Below are positions 46,319-55,436 of a stretch of 64,000 bases of DNA, piece after piece. The stretch is from positions 1 through 64,000 of the forward strand of contig CAMDQO010000008.1 of NCBI GenBank assembly GCA_945906105.1. Reading direction: 5' to 3'. Numbering within the stretch: the stretch's first letter is position 1; each line of letters opens with the position of its first letter. The translations under genes were made by a program, and so were the position numbers. The notes under the pieces were generated by a model. That model saw only the letters and a program-made list of their open reading frames with translations, was not told the origin of the DNA and made no database searches. This stretch comes from Novosphingobium sp. Chol11. Lineage in GTDB: Bacteria; Pseudomonadota; Alphaproteobacteria; Sphingomonadales; Sphingomonadaceae.

Positions 46319-47173
46319 TCAGGCCGGAACCGCCTCTCCCACAGACTTTGGAGTGTCTGGATCGGCACCCCATTCGGTCCAGCTGCCATCATAAAGCGCG
46401 ACATCATCTTCCTTGCCAAGAAGATGCAGGCCAAAGCTGAGGCAGCAGGCGGTTATGCCGCTGCCGCACGTGGTTATGATCGGACGGGAAAGATCCACGC
46501 CAGCCTCTGCAAACAACTGCCGGAGGCCAGCCTTGTTCTTCCAAGTGCCATCGGCGTTGAACAGCTTGGCGTAAGGCACATTGCAGGCGCCGGGAATATG
46601 GCCACTGGCGATGCCGGGGCGGGCTTCTTTTTCGGTGCCAGTAAAGCGGGGCGCGCCGCGGGCGTCGAGCAGTTGCTCAGTCCCGCTGGCGATATTGGCG
46701 AGGACATCGGCTTTGCTGCGCAACTGCTTGTCATCTGACCAAGTGGTGAAGTGCCGGTTACGCAGCTTTTCCAAACCTTTGGCCAGCGGACGGCCTTCTG
46801 CCTTCCACTTGGCGATGCCGCCATCGAGGATGGCGACATTCTGCGCGCCAAACAGTCGCAGCATGAACCATGCGCGCGCCGAGGTTTTTACCGCGCTGTC
46901 ATCATAGAGCACGATCCGGCTGCCGTCACCAAAGCCAAGCGCCTGCATCCGGCTGGCGAACTTTGCCGGCAAGGGCAAAGTGTTTTCAACCGGAGAGGCG
47001 GTATCGGCCAGCTCTTCAAGATCCATGAACACTGCGCCAGGAATATGCCCTGCGACATATTCTGCCCGCGCATCTCGTCCAGTCTCAAGCAAATGCTTGG
47101 TGGCATCGACGATCCTGAGGTCGCAGGCACCTATTTCGGATGCAAGCCATTCGGTCGTCACAAGACTATCCAT
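46319..47173 (-). CDS. sseA: 3-mercaptopyruvate sulfurtransferase
   Basis: A 284-residue protein of two rhodanese domains. The N-terminal domain (to about 130) lacks the active Cys, and the C-terminal domain has the catalytic loop CGSGITA, the CG[SP]GVTA form that marks mercaptopyruvate rather than thiosulfate specificity. It moves sulfur from 3-mercaptopyruvate to thiols or cyanide. ATG 47173 has an AGGAGG 11 nt upstream. It heads the sseA-metC-mscS operon. Confidence 0.9.
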   Translation of the reverse strand: MDSLVTTEWLASEIGACDLRIVDATKHLLETGRDARAEYVAGHIPGAVFMDLEELADTASPVENTLPLPAKFASRMQALGFGDGSRIVLYDDSAVKTSARAWFMLRLFGAQNVAILDGGIAKWKAEGRPLAKGLEKLRNRHFTTWSDDKQLRSKADVLANIASGTEQLLDARGAPRFTGTEKEARPGIASGHIPGACNVPYAKLFNADGTWKNKAGLRQLFAEAGVDLSRPIITTCGSGITACCLSFGLHLLGKEDDVALYDGSWTEWGADPDTPKSVGEAVPA

Positions 47174-47324
47174 ATCCGATGCGTCCTCCTCTACGCAGCG
47201 ACGGGCGATTGGGTTAGACCTGCTGCGCTGCGGCGTCGAGGGGGGGTGGCGTTTAGTTTTGCGGATTTGGGTGCCGCGCTGTGGCCTATGGGCAACGCAC
47301 AGTATTTTCAGGGACAAGTGGTTG

Positions 47325-48545
47325 TCAGGCAGATGGGACCGCTTCGATGCGCCGCTGGCTGATTTGAGAATAGACACGCGGGCCCAGGTCAAGCCGGAAG
47401 GGTGAAAGTCCTGCTGTGGCGGAGCGCGGTGTCTCGCCAACTGCAAAAGCAGAAAGCACCGAAGTTTCCCCGGCTTCGGCTCGAAAGCGAACCAGCGGAA
47501 TAAACAGCAAGGATGATCCACTGCGGATCGGATTGATCGCAGCCAGGGGAAGCCGCATCTCGCCCGAACATTCAACACTGTCACCAGAGGAAAGTGCGGG
47601 AATTTCATGGCGCAGCTCAAGTATCTGGCCATCAGTGGCCAGCTGCTGATCAACTGGCAATGAGGCGTGGGCGGCGACCATATCACCAGCGATAACGATC
47701 GAAACGAGTGGCTCGTCCCCATGATTCGTAACAGTGAGCTTATAGGCCAGCGTCGTATTCATCAGCGTGGCGCTGAGCCGGATGACATCAAGCGTCAGGC
47801 CAATGCTCTCGTCAGTCAAGACAAGTGGAGCGGCGCTAGCAGCAGAAACAACTGGTTTCGGGGCTGGCGGCGGTGAGGGGTGTGCAACCGGTGGAGATGG
47901 TTCCGGGGCAACATCCTCATCCGCATCATAATCGCTTTCGCTGGTGGTGAACCATCGCCGCCGGAGAAACCAGAGTGCGCCAGCTGACAGAATTGCCACC
48001 AGTGGCAGTAGCCATAACCAGATATTGCTGGATTGCGCTGAAACGCTGGCCGGATCGCTCGCTAAAACTGCTGGTGCGGCCGGCGCGGCAGATGGGGTTT
48101 CTGAGGCGGTTATGAGGGCAGGCGCCGATTCATCAGAGCTTCCAACAGTGGGGGACTGATTTTGAGATTGAGGCGCTGATTGCTGCGGCCTTGAGGTGGC
48201 CGCGCCAGTTGTGGTTCCAGCCGGCTGTGGTGGCTGTGATGAAGGCGTTGCTGCTGGCGTAATTTGAGGCTGAGTGGTTGGTGCCGGTGTGGGTACCGCA
48301 GTTGGTGGTGATTCGCTGCGCTGAGGTGCGGGAACCGGGGCGACTCGCACCACTGGCTCGTCACGATCAACCGGTCCCTGGGCTCTCGGCGTAGGGCTTG
48401 AGCTACCCGGCGGGAGCCTGAACTCTCCTGCCGATTGAGCAGCGGCGGGCAGCGCGCAGCCCAGCGCACAGGCCAGCATCGGCGCTGATGTCATCAAACA
48501 TCGCACCCATCGCTTGCCGATCTGCTTCATACCCCTGTGCATCAT
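47325..48545 (-). CDS. Exported or membrane hypothetical protein, Pro/Ser/Thr-rich
   Basis: 406 residues. A signal peptide-like segment at about 14-36 (ending PAAAQ) is followed by a 130-residue Pro/Thr/Gln/Ser-rich disordered region, a membrane helix at about 174-194 (WLWLLPLVAILSAGALWFL), a basic stop-transfer RRRW, and a soluble 190-residue beta-rich domain (TLAYKLTVTNHGDEPLVSIVIAG). No known family. Start ATG 48545 or 48542, with a GAGGCAGGA upstream. Divergent from queF. Confidence 0.6.
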   Translation of the reverse strand: MMHRGMKQIGKRWVRCLMTSAPMLACALGCALPAAAQSAGEFRLPPGSSSPTPRAQGPVDRDEPVVRVAPVPAPQRSESPPTAVPTPAPTTQPQITPAATPSSQPPQPAGTTTGAATSRPQQSAPQSQNQSPTVGSSDESAPALITASETPSAAPAAPAVLASDPASVSAQSSNIWLWLLPLVAILSAGALWFLRRRWFTTSESDYDADEDVAPEPSPPVAHPSPPPAPKPVVSAASAAPLVLTDESIGLTLDVIRLSATLMNTTLAYKLTVTNHGDEPLVSIVIAGDMVAAHASLPVDQQLATDGQILELRHEIPALSSGDSVECSGEMRLPLAAINPIRSGSSLLFIPLVRFRAEAGETSVLSAFAVGETPRSATAGLSPFRLDLGPRVYSQISQRRIEAVPSA

Positions 48546-48597
48546 TCCTGCCTCAACCGCGGTGGCGCTGAATAGCGGGTGAACTGGCAAGCGCAAA

Positions 48598-48628
48598 CCG
48601 CCATCTTGTGCAAGCGCCAAGATGGCGG
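48598..48628. repeat. 11-bp perfect hairpin between the divergent genes, before queF
   Basis: CCGCCATCTTG at 48598-48608 pairs exactly with CAAGATGGCGG at 48618-48628 around a 9-nt loop. It ends 12 nt before the queF start and just ahead of the AGGGG ribosome site. It is not a preQ1-I riboswitch by eye. Confidence 0.6.
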
Positions 48629-48640
48629 CATTGCAGGGGC

Positions 48641-49102
48641 ATGAGTGACACACCTGCTTCTCCAAAACATCTTGGCCAATTAAGTGCGATGCCTGCATCG
48701 CCCGAATTGGCCGTGCTTGACTATGTCCCCAATCCGCGCGCAGGCACGCCCTATCTGGTGCGCTTTGCCGCTCCGGAATTTACCTCGCTCTGTCCGGTGA
48801 CTGGCCAGCCGGATTTCGCGCATCTGGTGATTGATTATGCTCCGGGGGAAACCATCGTCGAATCGAAGAGCCTGAAGCTGTTCCTCGGATCCTTCCGTAA
48901 CCACGCAGGATTCCACGAGGATGTCACCGTTGGCATCGGTCAGCGCCTGTTTGCTGAAATGAAGCCGCTGTGGCTGCGCATTGGCGGCTACTGGTACCCA
49001 CGCGGCGGCATTCCGATTGATGTGTTCTGGCAGTCCGGGGCGGCTCCCGCTGGTTTGTGGGTGCCAGATCAGGGTGTGGCCGGTTATCGCGGGCGTGGTT
49101 AG
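48641..49102 (+). CDS. queF: preQ0 reductase QueF
   Basis: A 153-residue single-domain (type I) NADPH-dependent 7-cyano-7-deazaguanine reductase, making preQ1 for queuosine in tRNA. The catalytic Cys is C51 in [12 protein letters not shown] with D58; ESKSLK at 74-79 is the substrate loop and F91-H92-E93 follow. The frame starts upstream of 48641, but the ATG at 48641 has AGGGG at -7. No other queuosine genes are nearby. Confidence 0.93.
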   Translation: MSDTPASPKHLGQLSAMPASPELAVLDYVPNPRAGTPYLVRFAAPEFTSLCPVTGQPDFAHLVIDYAPGETIVESKSLKLFLGSFRNHAGFHEDVTVGIGQRLFAEMKPLWLRIGGYWYPRGGIPIDVFWQSGAAPAGLWVPDQGVAGYRGRG

Positions 49103-49120
49103 TTCTTTGAGCTGAGTTAG

Positions 49121-49450
49121 CTACTTGCCGAGCGGCAGCTCGTCCTGCTCTGCAGCAGCGTCGATGCGATCCTGACGGCGCTTTTCATCGAAATGATAGC
49201 TGTAATAGTCACCCGTTCTGACCCGGCGCTGCGGCGCGGTCCAGAATTGGGAAATCGGCTCGAATATCCGAATGCACAGCATGGCGATCAGCAGTACGGC
49301 CATGATCAAGAGAGCAATCGGCACGCTCAGCGGCAGTGTGATCAGAAATAGGCGGCGCATCCAGATGGGCCAGCTGAGGGGAGAAATCACCCTCAACCAG
49401 AAGAAGTCCACTTTGGTAAGTTTTGTTGCTGCGGCCACGCCAGCGCCCAT
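49121..49450 (-). CDS. Hypothetical inner-membrane protein
   Basis: A 109-residue protein with one or two hydrophobic segments at about 30-60 (MRRLFLITLPLSVPIALLIMA), a basic C-terminal half (RRVRTGDYYSYHF) and an acidic last 20 residues. No family recognised. Convergent with queF, 18 nt apart. Confidence 0.5.
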   Translation of the reverse strand: MGAGVAAATKLTKVDFFWLRVISPLSWPIWMRRLFLITLPLSVPIALLIMAVLLIAMLCIRIFEPISQFWTAPQRRVRTGDYYSYHFDEKRRQDRIDAAAEQDELPLGK

Positions 49451-49527
49451 ATTGCTTCACAAGCCTAAGTGCAATCGCATAGGCTGCAATCACGCTGCCA
49501 AATTACGCAACTCATCAGGTTTTACCC

Positions 49528-51231
49528 TCAGAATAACGCCTTGGGTTTGTCTTCAGCCATCATCGCCTGACGCACCAGAGGGATCGGCGGGCCACCAAAG
49601 TCCAGAAAAGCATCGTGGAATGCCTTCCAGCCTGCCCGTCCGCCGCGCGTGGAGGTCCAGTCCTCACGCAGCTTGCGAATCAGCAATTTGCCAAGCGTGT
49701 AGTTGAGATAGACCGGATCGTAAGTGCCGCGCGCCGCTTGTTGATCGGCCGTGCCCTCATCCTGAAAACAATCGGTCATGAACATCTGCTTGGACTGGGC
49801 CATGGTCATGCCCTTGGCGTGCATGCCGATGGCCGAAAGGAAGCGGCAATTTCGCAGGAGGGCGTTGGAAAGCTGACCGATCTGGACTTGCGGATCGCCT
49901 TGGCCAAGCCCGGCTTCCAGCATCATTTCCTCACTGTAATGCGCCCAGCCTTCGGCAAAAGCATAACCCACGAATAGCCGGCCGAACATCGACGGACTGC
50001 GGTTGGCGTGGAGGAATTGCAGGAAGTGTCCCGGCATGATTTCATGCACGCTGGTGAACAGCAGATCATCCTTGCCGGGAATGTAGGCCAGCTGCTTTTC
50101 CTTGGGCCATGTCGGATCCGGTGGTGAGATGTAATAGATCGACGGGATGCCCTTTTCGTATGGGCCAGCCGGATCGATATAGGCGCTGTTCTGCCGATTA
50201 TAGGGCGGGCTTTCGCGCACCAGCGCCTGTTCGGTGCCGGGGATGGAAACGAGATCCTTTTCCTTGACGAAAGCGGTGAGCATCGGGATCTGCCGGGTTG
50301 CTTCTGCAACTGCGCTGCCTTCGGGCTTGTTGGCATTCATTTTTGCCATGCAATCGGGAATTGTCGCACCCGGCGCAAACTGGCCGCAGGCCTCGGTCAG
50401 CGCCTTCCGGTTGCGCTCAAGATCGGCGCGGCCAACCTTTTCCAGTTCGTCTACCGGGGTATCGACCCCTTCGGTCGCCAGCAGCATCTGGGCAAAGCGA
50501 TCCGGTCCCAATGCGAAATCCTGCGTGGCGCTGGCCTGCTGGCTCTGAAGCCAATCGCGCAGATCGGCCATGGACTTGGCCGCCTTGTCGGACGAGGCGA
50601 TCAGCTGTTTTTGCAGCGCCTCATCCTTCACATCGGCGAAAGCTTCACGTGCGCTGGTGGTATAGGCTTCGGCAAAGCCGCCGAACCCGGAGGTGCCATA
50701 TTTGATGAAGCTGGCGGGCATCGGCGCCTTCAGATTGGCGCGGATATTGGCGGCGGCAGCGGGAACGCTGTCAAAGAAGGCAATCAGCGCCTTCAGCCGC
50801 GTTGGCTTGTCAGCATATTCGCGGGCGATATAGACATTGGGATCAAGCCCGCCGCCGACATAGAAAGCCGGGTTGGTGTGCGGCTGATCGGCCACTTCCA
50901 GCCAGAACAACTGCCCTTCAGCTACCTTGACCATGTAATCACGCTCGACGCGTTCCTTGCCTTCCAGCTTGTCATAGGCAGATGCATGATCAATCACGCC
51001 GCGCAGGAATTCGGCCTTTTTCTTGAGTCCCGCATCGCTCCAGTCGGGTAGTTTGCCATCAAACTGATGCGCGCCCTGATAGACTGCAAAGCTGGGATCG
51101 ATTGCCAGCCAGCCATCAATCGTCGTCTGCGTAAATGCGCTCCAAGTCACGGTTGGGGCTGTCACGGCGGGTTTGCATGATGCGAGTGCGGTGCCGATCA
51201 GCAGAATGGCAAGTTTGCGGGGCAGGGCCAT
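49528..51231 (-). CDS. DUF885 family lipoprotein (putative metallopeptidase-like)
   Basis: 567 residues. The signal peptide ends with the lipobox LASC (Cys19), so it is lipid-anchored. The main domain is DUF885 (PF05960), a family similar to M3-type zinc peptidases. Near the middle-C-terminal part, VHEIMPGHFLQF has the H-E-x3-G-H pattern conserved in the family and probably binds metal. The ATG at 51231 has a GGAG at the usual distance. The substrate is unknown. Confidence 0.8.
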   Translation of the reverse strand: MALPRKLAILLIGTALASCKPAVTAPTVTWSAFTQTTIDGWLAIDPSFAVYQGAHQFDGKLPDWSDAGLKKKAEFLRGVIDHASAYDKLEGKERVERDYMVKVAEGQLFWLEVADQPHTNPAFYVGGGLDPNVYIAREYADKPTRLKALIAFFDSVPAAAANIRANLKAPMPASFIKYGTSGFGGFAEAYTTSAREAFADVKDEALQKQLIASSDKAAKSMADLRDWLQSQQASATQDFALGPDRFAQMLLATEGVDTPVDELEKVGRADLERNRKALTEACGQFAPGATIPDCMAKMNANKPEGSAVAEATRQIPMLTAFVKEKDLVSIPGTEQALVRESPPYNRQNSAYIDPAGPYEKGIPSIYYISPPDPTWPKEKQLAYIPGKDDLLFTSVHEIMPGHFLQFLHANRSPSMFGRLFVGYAFAEGWAHYSEEMMLEAGLGQGDPQVQIGQLSNALLRNCRFLSAIGMHAKGMTMAQSKQMFMTDCFQDEGTADQQAARGTYDPVYLNYTLGKLLIRKLREDWTSTRGGRAGWKAFHDAFLDFGGPPIPLVRQAMMAEDKPKALF

Positions 51232-51438
51232 CAATCAATACTCCGAGAGAGGCGAGAGGGGTAACAGGTTTCGTGTGAAACTGGACGGGCTGGGCTGGTG
51301 ATGCAAGGGCAAAGTCGACGAACGACTTGAGAGCGACGCCATGCCGCAAAGCCAGTGTCTATGCCCGCAAGCCCTGCGCCCCTTGCGCAAATGTGCCAGC
51401 AATGAAATCGTCCGCCCTCAGCAGGAGAGGCCAAAGTC

Positions 51439-52287
51439 ATGCGAATTTGCCGGTTTGTCGAATTGGGAAGCACCGTGCAGCGGCTCGGCTTGCTCGAGGA
51501 GGGCGGTGTGCGTGATGTGACAGCCGCGACGGAAATTCTGCTGCCGCAGCGCTGGCCCTTGCCGCCGGGGGATCAACTGATCGCCAATCTGCCCGCGATC
51601 CGCGCCCGGATTGAGGAAATCGCCCCTGCCGCCCCGATGCTGCCGCGCGATTTGGTTTCGCTACTTTCGCCAGTTGCTAATCCGGGTAAATTCGTTTGCG
51701 GCGCGGGCAACTGGAAGCACCACGGCGCGCCACTGGGCATGATGGGCTTCATGTTCAAGGCCAGCAGCGCGCTTTCGGGTGAGGGTGAGGGGGTGCAGAT
51801 CCGCTGGCCAGACCGGGTGACGTTGCACGAACCCGAACTCGCCGTGGTGATCGGCCGCGAATGCACCAATGTCAGTGAGGCCGAGGCACTGGACTATGTC
51901 GCGGGCTACACCTGCGCGCTCGACATGACGCTCAAGCAGGAGCGCGAGGACTTCGCCTTCTGCAAGAGTTTTGACACTTATGGCATGCTTGGCCCTTGCA
52001 TGGTCACGGCGGATGAGATCGCCGACCCTGCGGCACTGGGCTACAAGTTCTGGGTCAATGATGAACTGCGGGGGGAGCGCAGCTTTGGCGACCTTACCGG
52101 CAGTTTCGCACAGATGATCGCTTTTGCCTCTTCCGCGATGACGCTCTATCCCGGCGATCTCGTGCTTTCGGGCGCCGCTGATGTCGCGCCTGTGGTGCCG
52201 GGTGATGTCATGACGCTGGAAATTCCGGGCATCGGGCGGCTGGTGACGGCTGTTTCACTCTCGCCATATGCAAGAGTAGTGGGCTGA
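51439..52287 (+). CDS. Fumarylacetoacetate hydrolase family protein
   Basis: A 282-residue FAH-fold enzyme. The N-terminal cap is short; the catalytic domain has metal-ligand glutamates E131 and E133 in LHEPELAVVIG, an Asp in CALDMTLKQ and KSFDTYGMLGP in the active-site loop. Members cleave C-C bonds in beta-diketo acids or decarboxylate them in aromatic catabolism. It faces the aldehyde dehydrogenase gene but is convergent with it, so they need not share a pathway. Confidence 0.85.
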   Translation: MRICRFVELGSTVQRLGLLEEGGVRDVTAATEILLPQRWPLPPGDQLIANLPAIRARIEEIAPAAPMLPRDLVSLLSPVANPGKFVCGAGNWKHHGAPLGMMGFMFKASSALSGEGEGVQIRWPDRVTLHEPELAVVIGRECTNVSEAEALDYVAGYTCALDMTLKQEREDFAFCKSFDTYGMLGPCMVTADEIADPAALGYKFWVNDELRGERSFGDLTGSFAQMIAFASSAMTLYPGDLVLSGAADVAPVVPGDVMTLEIPGIGRLVTAVSLSPYARVVG

Positions 52288-52289
52288 AT

Positions 52290-53738
52290 TCAGCGACCAA
52301 TGGTTTTACGCGCCATCCAGTAGGCCAGCTTCTTCCACGGCATTCCCAGCATTTCGAACCCGTTGATCAGGCGCACCTTAAACACCGGACGGGCATGGCT
52401 GAAACGTTTGAAGCCATGATGCCCGTGATAAGTGCCCATGCCGCTGGCCCCGACCCCGCCGAAAGGCACTTCGTCCTGCCCGGCCTGGAGCATTGCGCCA
52501 TTGATCGTTACGCCGCCTGACATAGTGGCAGCCAATACCTGTTCCTGTCGCTGACGGTCATTACTGAACACATAGAGCGCCAGCGGCCGTTCACCCCGGT
52601 TGATATGGGCCATCGCATCTTCAAGCCTGTCATAGGGGATGATCGGCAGGATCGGCCCGAAGATTTCCTCGCGCATCAACAGACAATCGTCTGGCGCGCC
52701 GAGCACCACGGTCGGCGCGACATTGCGCGAATCTGCGGCAATCGGCGCTTCATGCGACAAGATGGTTGCTCCGCCAGCACGGGCTTCCTCGATCGCGGCG
52801 AGCAACCGCGCACGGTGGCGGTCGCTGATGATGCTGGTGTAATCCGCGTTGCCATCAAGCTGCGGGTAGCCCTTGTGCATTTGGGTGAGGATTGCTTTGG
52901 CCAAGGGTTCAACCATGGCGCGCGGCGCGAGCACATAGTCCGGCGCAACACAGGTTTGACCGCTGTTGATGCATTTGCAGAATGCCAGAGTGCGCGCGGC
53001 CTTTTCGATTGCGTAATCATCGCAGACCACGGCGGGGGATTTGCCGCCAAGTTCCAGCGTGACCGGCGTCAGATTGGGGGCTGCGGCCATCATCACCTTG
53101 CGGCCAATCGCGGTCGATCCGGTGAACAGCAGGTGATCGAACGGTGTGGCGGCAAAAGCCTCGGCCACATCGGGGCCGCCCAGGATTACCGCGACTTCGC
53201 TTGTCTCGAACGATTGCTCGATTAACCGGGCTAGCAGACCAGAAAATCGGGGAGTAAGTTCGGAAGGCTTGAGCAGCGCGGTGTTTCCGGCAGCCAGCGC
53301 ATCGACCAGCGGTATCAGTGCCAGCGATATGGGATAATTCCAGGGCGAAATTATCCCGATAACCCCCAGTGGCTCGTAGCGCAGCCACGCTTTTCCTGGC
53401 CGGAAATTGGTTCCGACGCCAAGCTTTTCGGGCTTCATCCACTTGCGCAGGCGGCGTGACGCATAGTTCACTGCATTGATCACCGCACCCAGCTCAAGCA
53501 GCTGCGTCTCGATAGCCGCGCGGTTGCCAAAATCCTGCGAGACAGCCGCAAGCAGATCATCCTGATTTTCGCGCACCATTCTGGCGATGCGCGCCAGCCG
53601 ATCACGCCTCAGGGCAAGATCAGGCTTGACCTGATGTCGCGAGGCGCGGTGTTGCTGCTGGAAGATGGCGGCAAGGCGCTGAACTGAGCCGGTATAATCA
53701 TCATGCTCTGCCATGTGCTGTTCTGCTCCCGATGCCAT
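52290..53738 (-). CDS. Aldehyde dehydrogenase, coniferyl-aldehyde type
   Basis: A 482-residue NAD(P)-dependent aldehyde dehydrogenase. N134 (SPWNYP), E229 (TLELGGKSP) and nucleophile C263 (NSGQTCVAPDY) are in place. The C-terminal segment ending PWKKLAYWMARKTIGR and the YTGSVQRLAAIFQQQHRA opening resemble the CalB/coniferyl-aldehyde dehydrogenases and short-chain aldehyde DHs of sphingomonads. Real substrate unknown. The start is the ATG at 53738, overlapping the lrp stop; an ATG at 53714 is an alternative. Confidence 0.85.
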   Translation of the reverse strand: MASGAEQHMAEHDDYTGSVQRLAAIFQQQHRASRHQVKPDLALRRDRLARIARMVRENQDDLLAAVSQDFGNRAAIETQLLELGAVINAVNYASRRLRKWMKPEKLGVGTNFRPGKAWLRYEPLGVIGIISPWNYPISLALIPLVDALAAGNTALLKPSELTPRFSGLLARLIEQSFETSEVAVILGGPDVAEAFAATPFDHLLFTGSTAIGRKVMMAAAPNLTPVTLELGGKSPAVVCDDYAIEKAARTLAFCKCINSGQTCVAPDYVLAPRAMVEPLAKAILTQMHKGYPQLDGNADYTSIISDRHRARLLAAIEEARAGGATILSHEAPIAADSRNVAPTVVLGAPDDCLLMREEIFGPILPIIPYDRLEDAMAHINRGERPLALYVFSNDRQRQEQVLAATMSGGVTINGAMLQAGQDEVPFGGVGASGMGTYHGHHGFKRFSHARPVFKVRLINGFEMLGMPWKKLAYWMARKTIGR

Positions 53739-54184
53739 CAACAGCCACCGACGATAGCGCGGATACTGAAATAGGTCACCAGTCGGTGGACACCGGGCAG
53801 GGCGGTGAGAACATCGCGGTGAACGCGCTCGAAACTGTCCCCCTCGGGGATATCTGTCTTGACCAGATAGTCATAGGCACCGCTCATCAGATGGGCTTCG
53901 GCGACCAGTTTGACCGTGGCCAGAGCAGCTTCGAAGGCCTCCATCGTTTCGCGCCGCTGGTCCACCAATGTTACCTGAACATAGACGGTAGCCGGATTTC
54001 CTCGGGCGGCGCGTGAGAGTCTGGCAGCATAGCCGAGAATCAGCCCGCTCTCTTCCAGCGCCTTGATCCGCCGGTGCGTGGCCGATGGGGATAGGCCAAT
54101 GCGTTCGCCGACACGCTCACTGGTCAGCGCGGAATCGCTGGCGAGCAGATCAAGGATCTTTCTGTCGATAGAATCAATTTGCAT
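53738..54184 (-). CDS. Lrp/AsnC family transcriptional regulator
   Basis: A 148-residue regulator with an N-terminal winged helix-turn-helix (IDRKILDLLASDSALTSERV, SATHRRIKALEESGLI) and a C-terminal RAM ligand domain (VAEAHLMSGAYDYLVKTDIP). It lies divergent to ald with 128 bp between the start codons, the typical arrangement in which the regulator responds to alanine and controls ald. Co-directional with, and overlapping, the aldehyde dehydrogenase gene downstream. Confidence 0.9.
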   Translation of the reverse strand: MQIDSIDRKILDLLASDSALTSERVGERIGLSPSATHRRIKALEESGLILGYAARLSRAARGNPATVYVQVTLVDQRRETMEAFEAALATVKLVAEAHLMSGAYDYLVKTDIPEGDSFERVHRDVLTALPGVHRLVTYFSIRAIVGGC

Positions 54185-54201
54185 ATATTCACGGATATTA
54201 C

Positions 54202-54276
54202 GGGCAAAATCAGGAAATTCTCCGAAAATGGTACAAGATGCGCCAAAGATTGCAAATACTTTGAGGGCAAATCAGG
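54202..54276. promoter_or_regulatory. Pair of direct repeats in the lrp-ald intergenic region, candidate Lrp operator
   Basis: GGGCAAAATCAGG at 54202-54214 and GGGCAAATCAGG at 54265-54276 start 63 bp apart, which is six helical turns. Lrp proteins are multimeric and wrap DNA with spaced sites, so this pair is a reasonable operator. Confidence 0.4.
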
Positions 54277-54312
54277 TTATCCTTGCGTCATGTGATTGCG
54301 AAGGAATCCGTC

Positions 54313-55407
54313 ATGAAAATCGGTGCGCCCAAAGAAATCAAGAACCATGAATATCGCGTCGGATTGACGCCATCATCGGTCGCGGAATTGACCGCTGCCG
54401 GTCATGATGTGTTCGTCGAGACAATGGCCGGAATGGGCATCGATTTTTCAGATCAGGATTATGTTGCCGCAGGGGCAGCAATCGTCGGCTCACCAGCCGA
54501 GGTGTTCGCTGCCGCCGAACTGATCGTCAAGGTCAAGGAACCGCAGCCGTCCGAAATCGCCCTGCTGGAGCCGCGCCACACGCTGTTCACTTACCTCCAC
54601 CTCGCGGCAGATCGTCCTCAGGCTGAGGGGCTGATGAAGTCTGGTGCGACCTGCATCGCTTATGAAACGGTGACCTCGCCCGATCGCAGCCTGCCATTGC
54701 TGAAGCCGATGTCCGAAGTTGCAGGGCGTATGTCGATCCAGGTTGGCGCGCATTACCTTGAGAAGGAGCAGGGCGGACGCGGCGTGCTGCTCGGCGGCGT
54801 GCCGGGCGTTTCTCCGGCCCGGGTTGCCATTCTGGGCGGCGGCGTGGCCGGGGTGAATGCGGCGCAGATGGCGGTGGGCCTGCGTGCCGATGTCACTATC
54901 TATGACATCAGCAATAACCGGTTGGCCGAATTGGACATGCATTTTGGCAGTCAGATCAAGACTGCCTATGCTTCAAAGGCGGCGATTGCTGCCGCTGTCG
55001 CCCGCGCACATCTGGTGATCGGCGCGGTGCTGGTGCCAGGAGCTGCGGCTCCCAAGCTCGTCTCCCGCGAGATGCTGCGCACGATGAAGCGCGGTTCGGT
55101 GCTGGTCGATATCGCGATTGATCAGGGTGGCTGTTTTGAAACCAGCCGGGCAACCACCCATTCCGATCCGGTCTTCGTCGAAGAGGGCGTTATCCATTAT
55201 TGCGTAGCGAATATGCCGGGTGCCGTGGCGCGCACTTCTGCGTTCGCGCTCAATAATGCCACGCTGCCGTTTGTCCTGAAGATTGCCAATCTGGGCGCTG
55301 CCAAGGCTATGGCCGCCGATCCGCACCTTGCCATGGGACTCAACGTGGCAAATGGCAGGATCCAGCATCAGGCCGTGGCTGACGCGTTGAATCTACCGAT
55401 GGATTAG
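54313..55407 (+). CDS. ald: Alanine dehydrogenase
   Basis: A 364-residue NAD enzyme converting L-alanine and pyruvate. The N-terminal MKIGAPKEIKNHEYRVGLTP, the catalytic HLAADRP/Lys region and the NAD-binding AILGGGVAGVNAAQMAVGL are family signatures. The ATG at 54313 has AGGAA upstream; an upstream in-frame ATG at 54283 gives ten extra residues and no better site. Controlled, by context, by the divergent Lrp-type regulator. Confidence 0.95.
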   Translation: MKIGAPKEIKNHEYRVGLTPSSVAELTAAGHDVFVETMAGMGIDFSDQDYVAAGAAIVGSPAEVFAAAELIVKVKEPQPSEIALLEPRHTLFTYLHLAADRPQAEGLMKSGATCIAYETVTSPDRSLPLLKPMSEVAGRMSIQVGAHYLEKEQGGRGVLLGGVPGVSPARVAILGGGVAGVNAAQMAVGLRADVTIYDISNNRLAELDMHFGSQIKTAYASKAAIAAAVARAHLVIGAVLVPGAAAPKLVSREMLRTMKRGSVLVDIAIDQGGCFETSRATTHSDPVFVEEGVIHYCVANMPGAVARTSAFALNNATLPFVLKIANLGAAKAMAADPHLAMGLNVANGRIQHQAVADALNLPMD

Positions 55408-55411
55408 AGTT

Positions 55412-55432
55412 TGTTTCCGTCTAACTGAAACA
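55412..55432. terminator. Weak convergent hairpin between ald and phoB
   Basis: TGTTTC and GAAACA pair over 6 bp around a 9-nt loop, followed by TCTTTAA. Shared by the convergent genes; modest stability. Confidence 0.35.
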
Positions 55433-55436
55433 GTCT

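Noticed and set aside
46319..47722. 467-residue form of the sulfurtransferase
   Set aside because: Residues 1-183 of that frame are an unlikely leader overlapping the next gene; SseA proteins begin at the ATG at 47173.
48546..48640. preQ1 riboswitch before queF
   Set aside because: The 95 nt lack the short H-type pseudoknot pattern and the A-rich tail; only a plain hairpin is visible.
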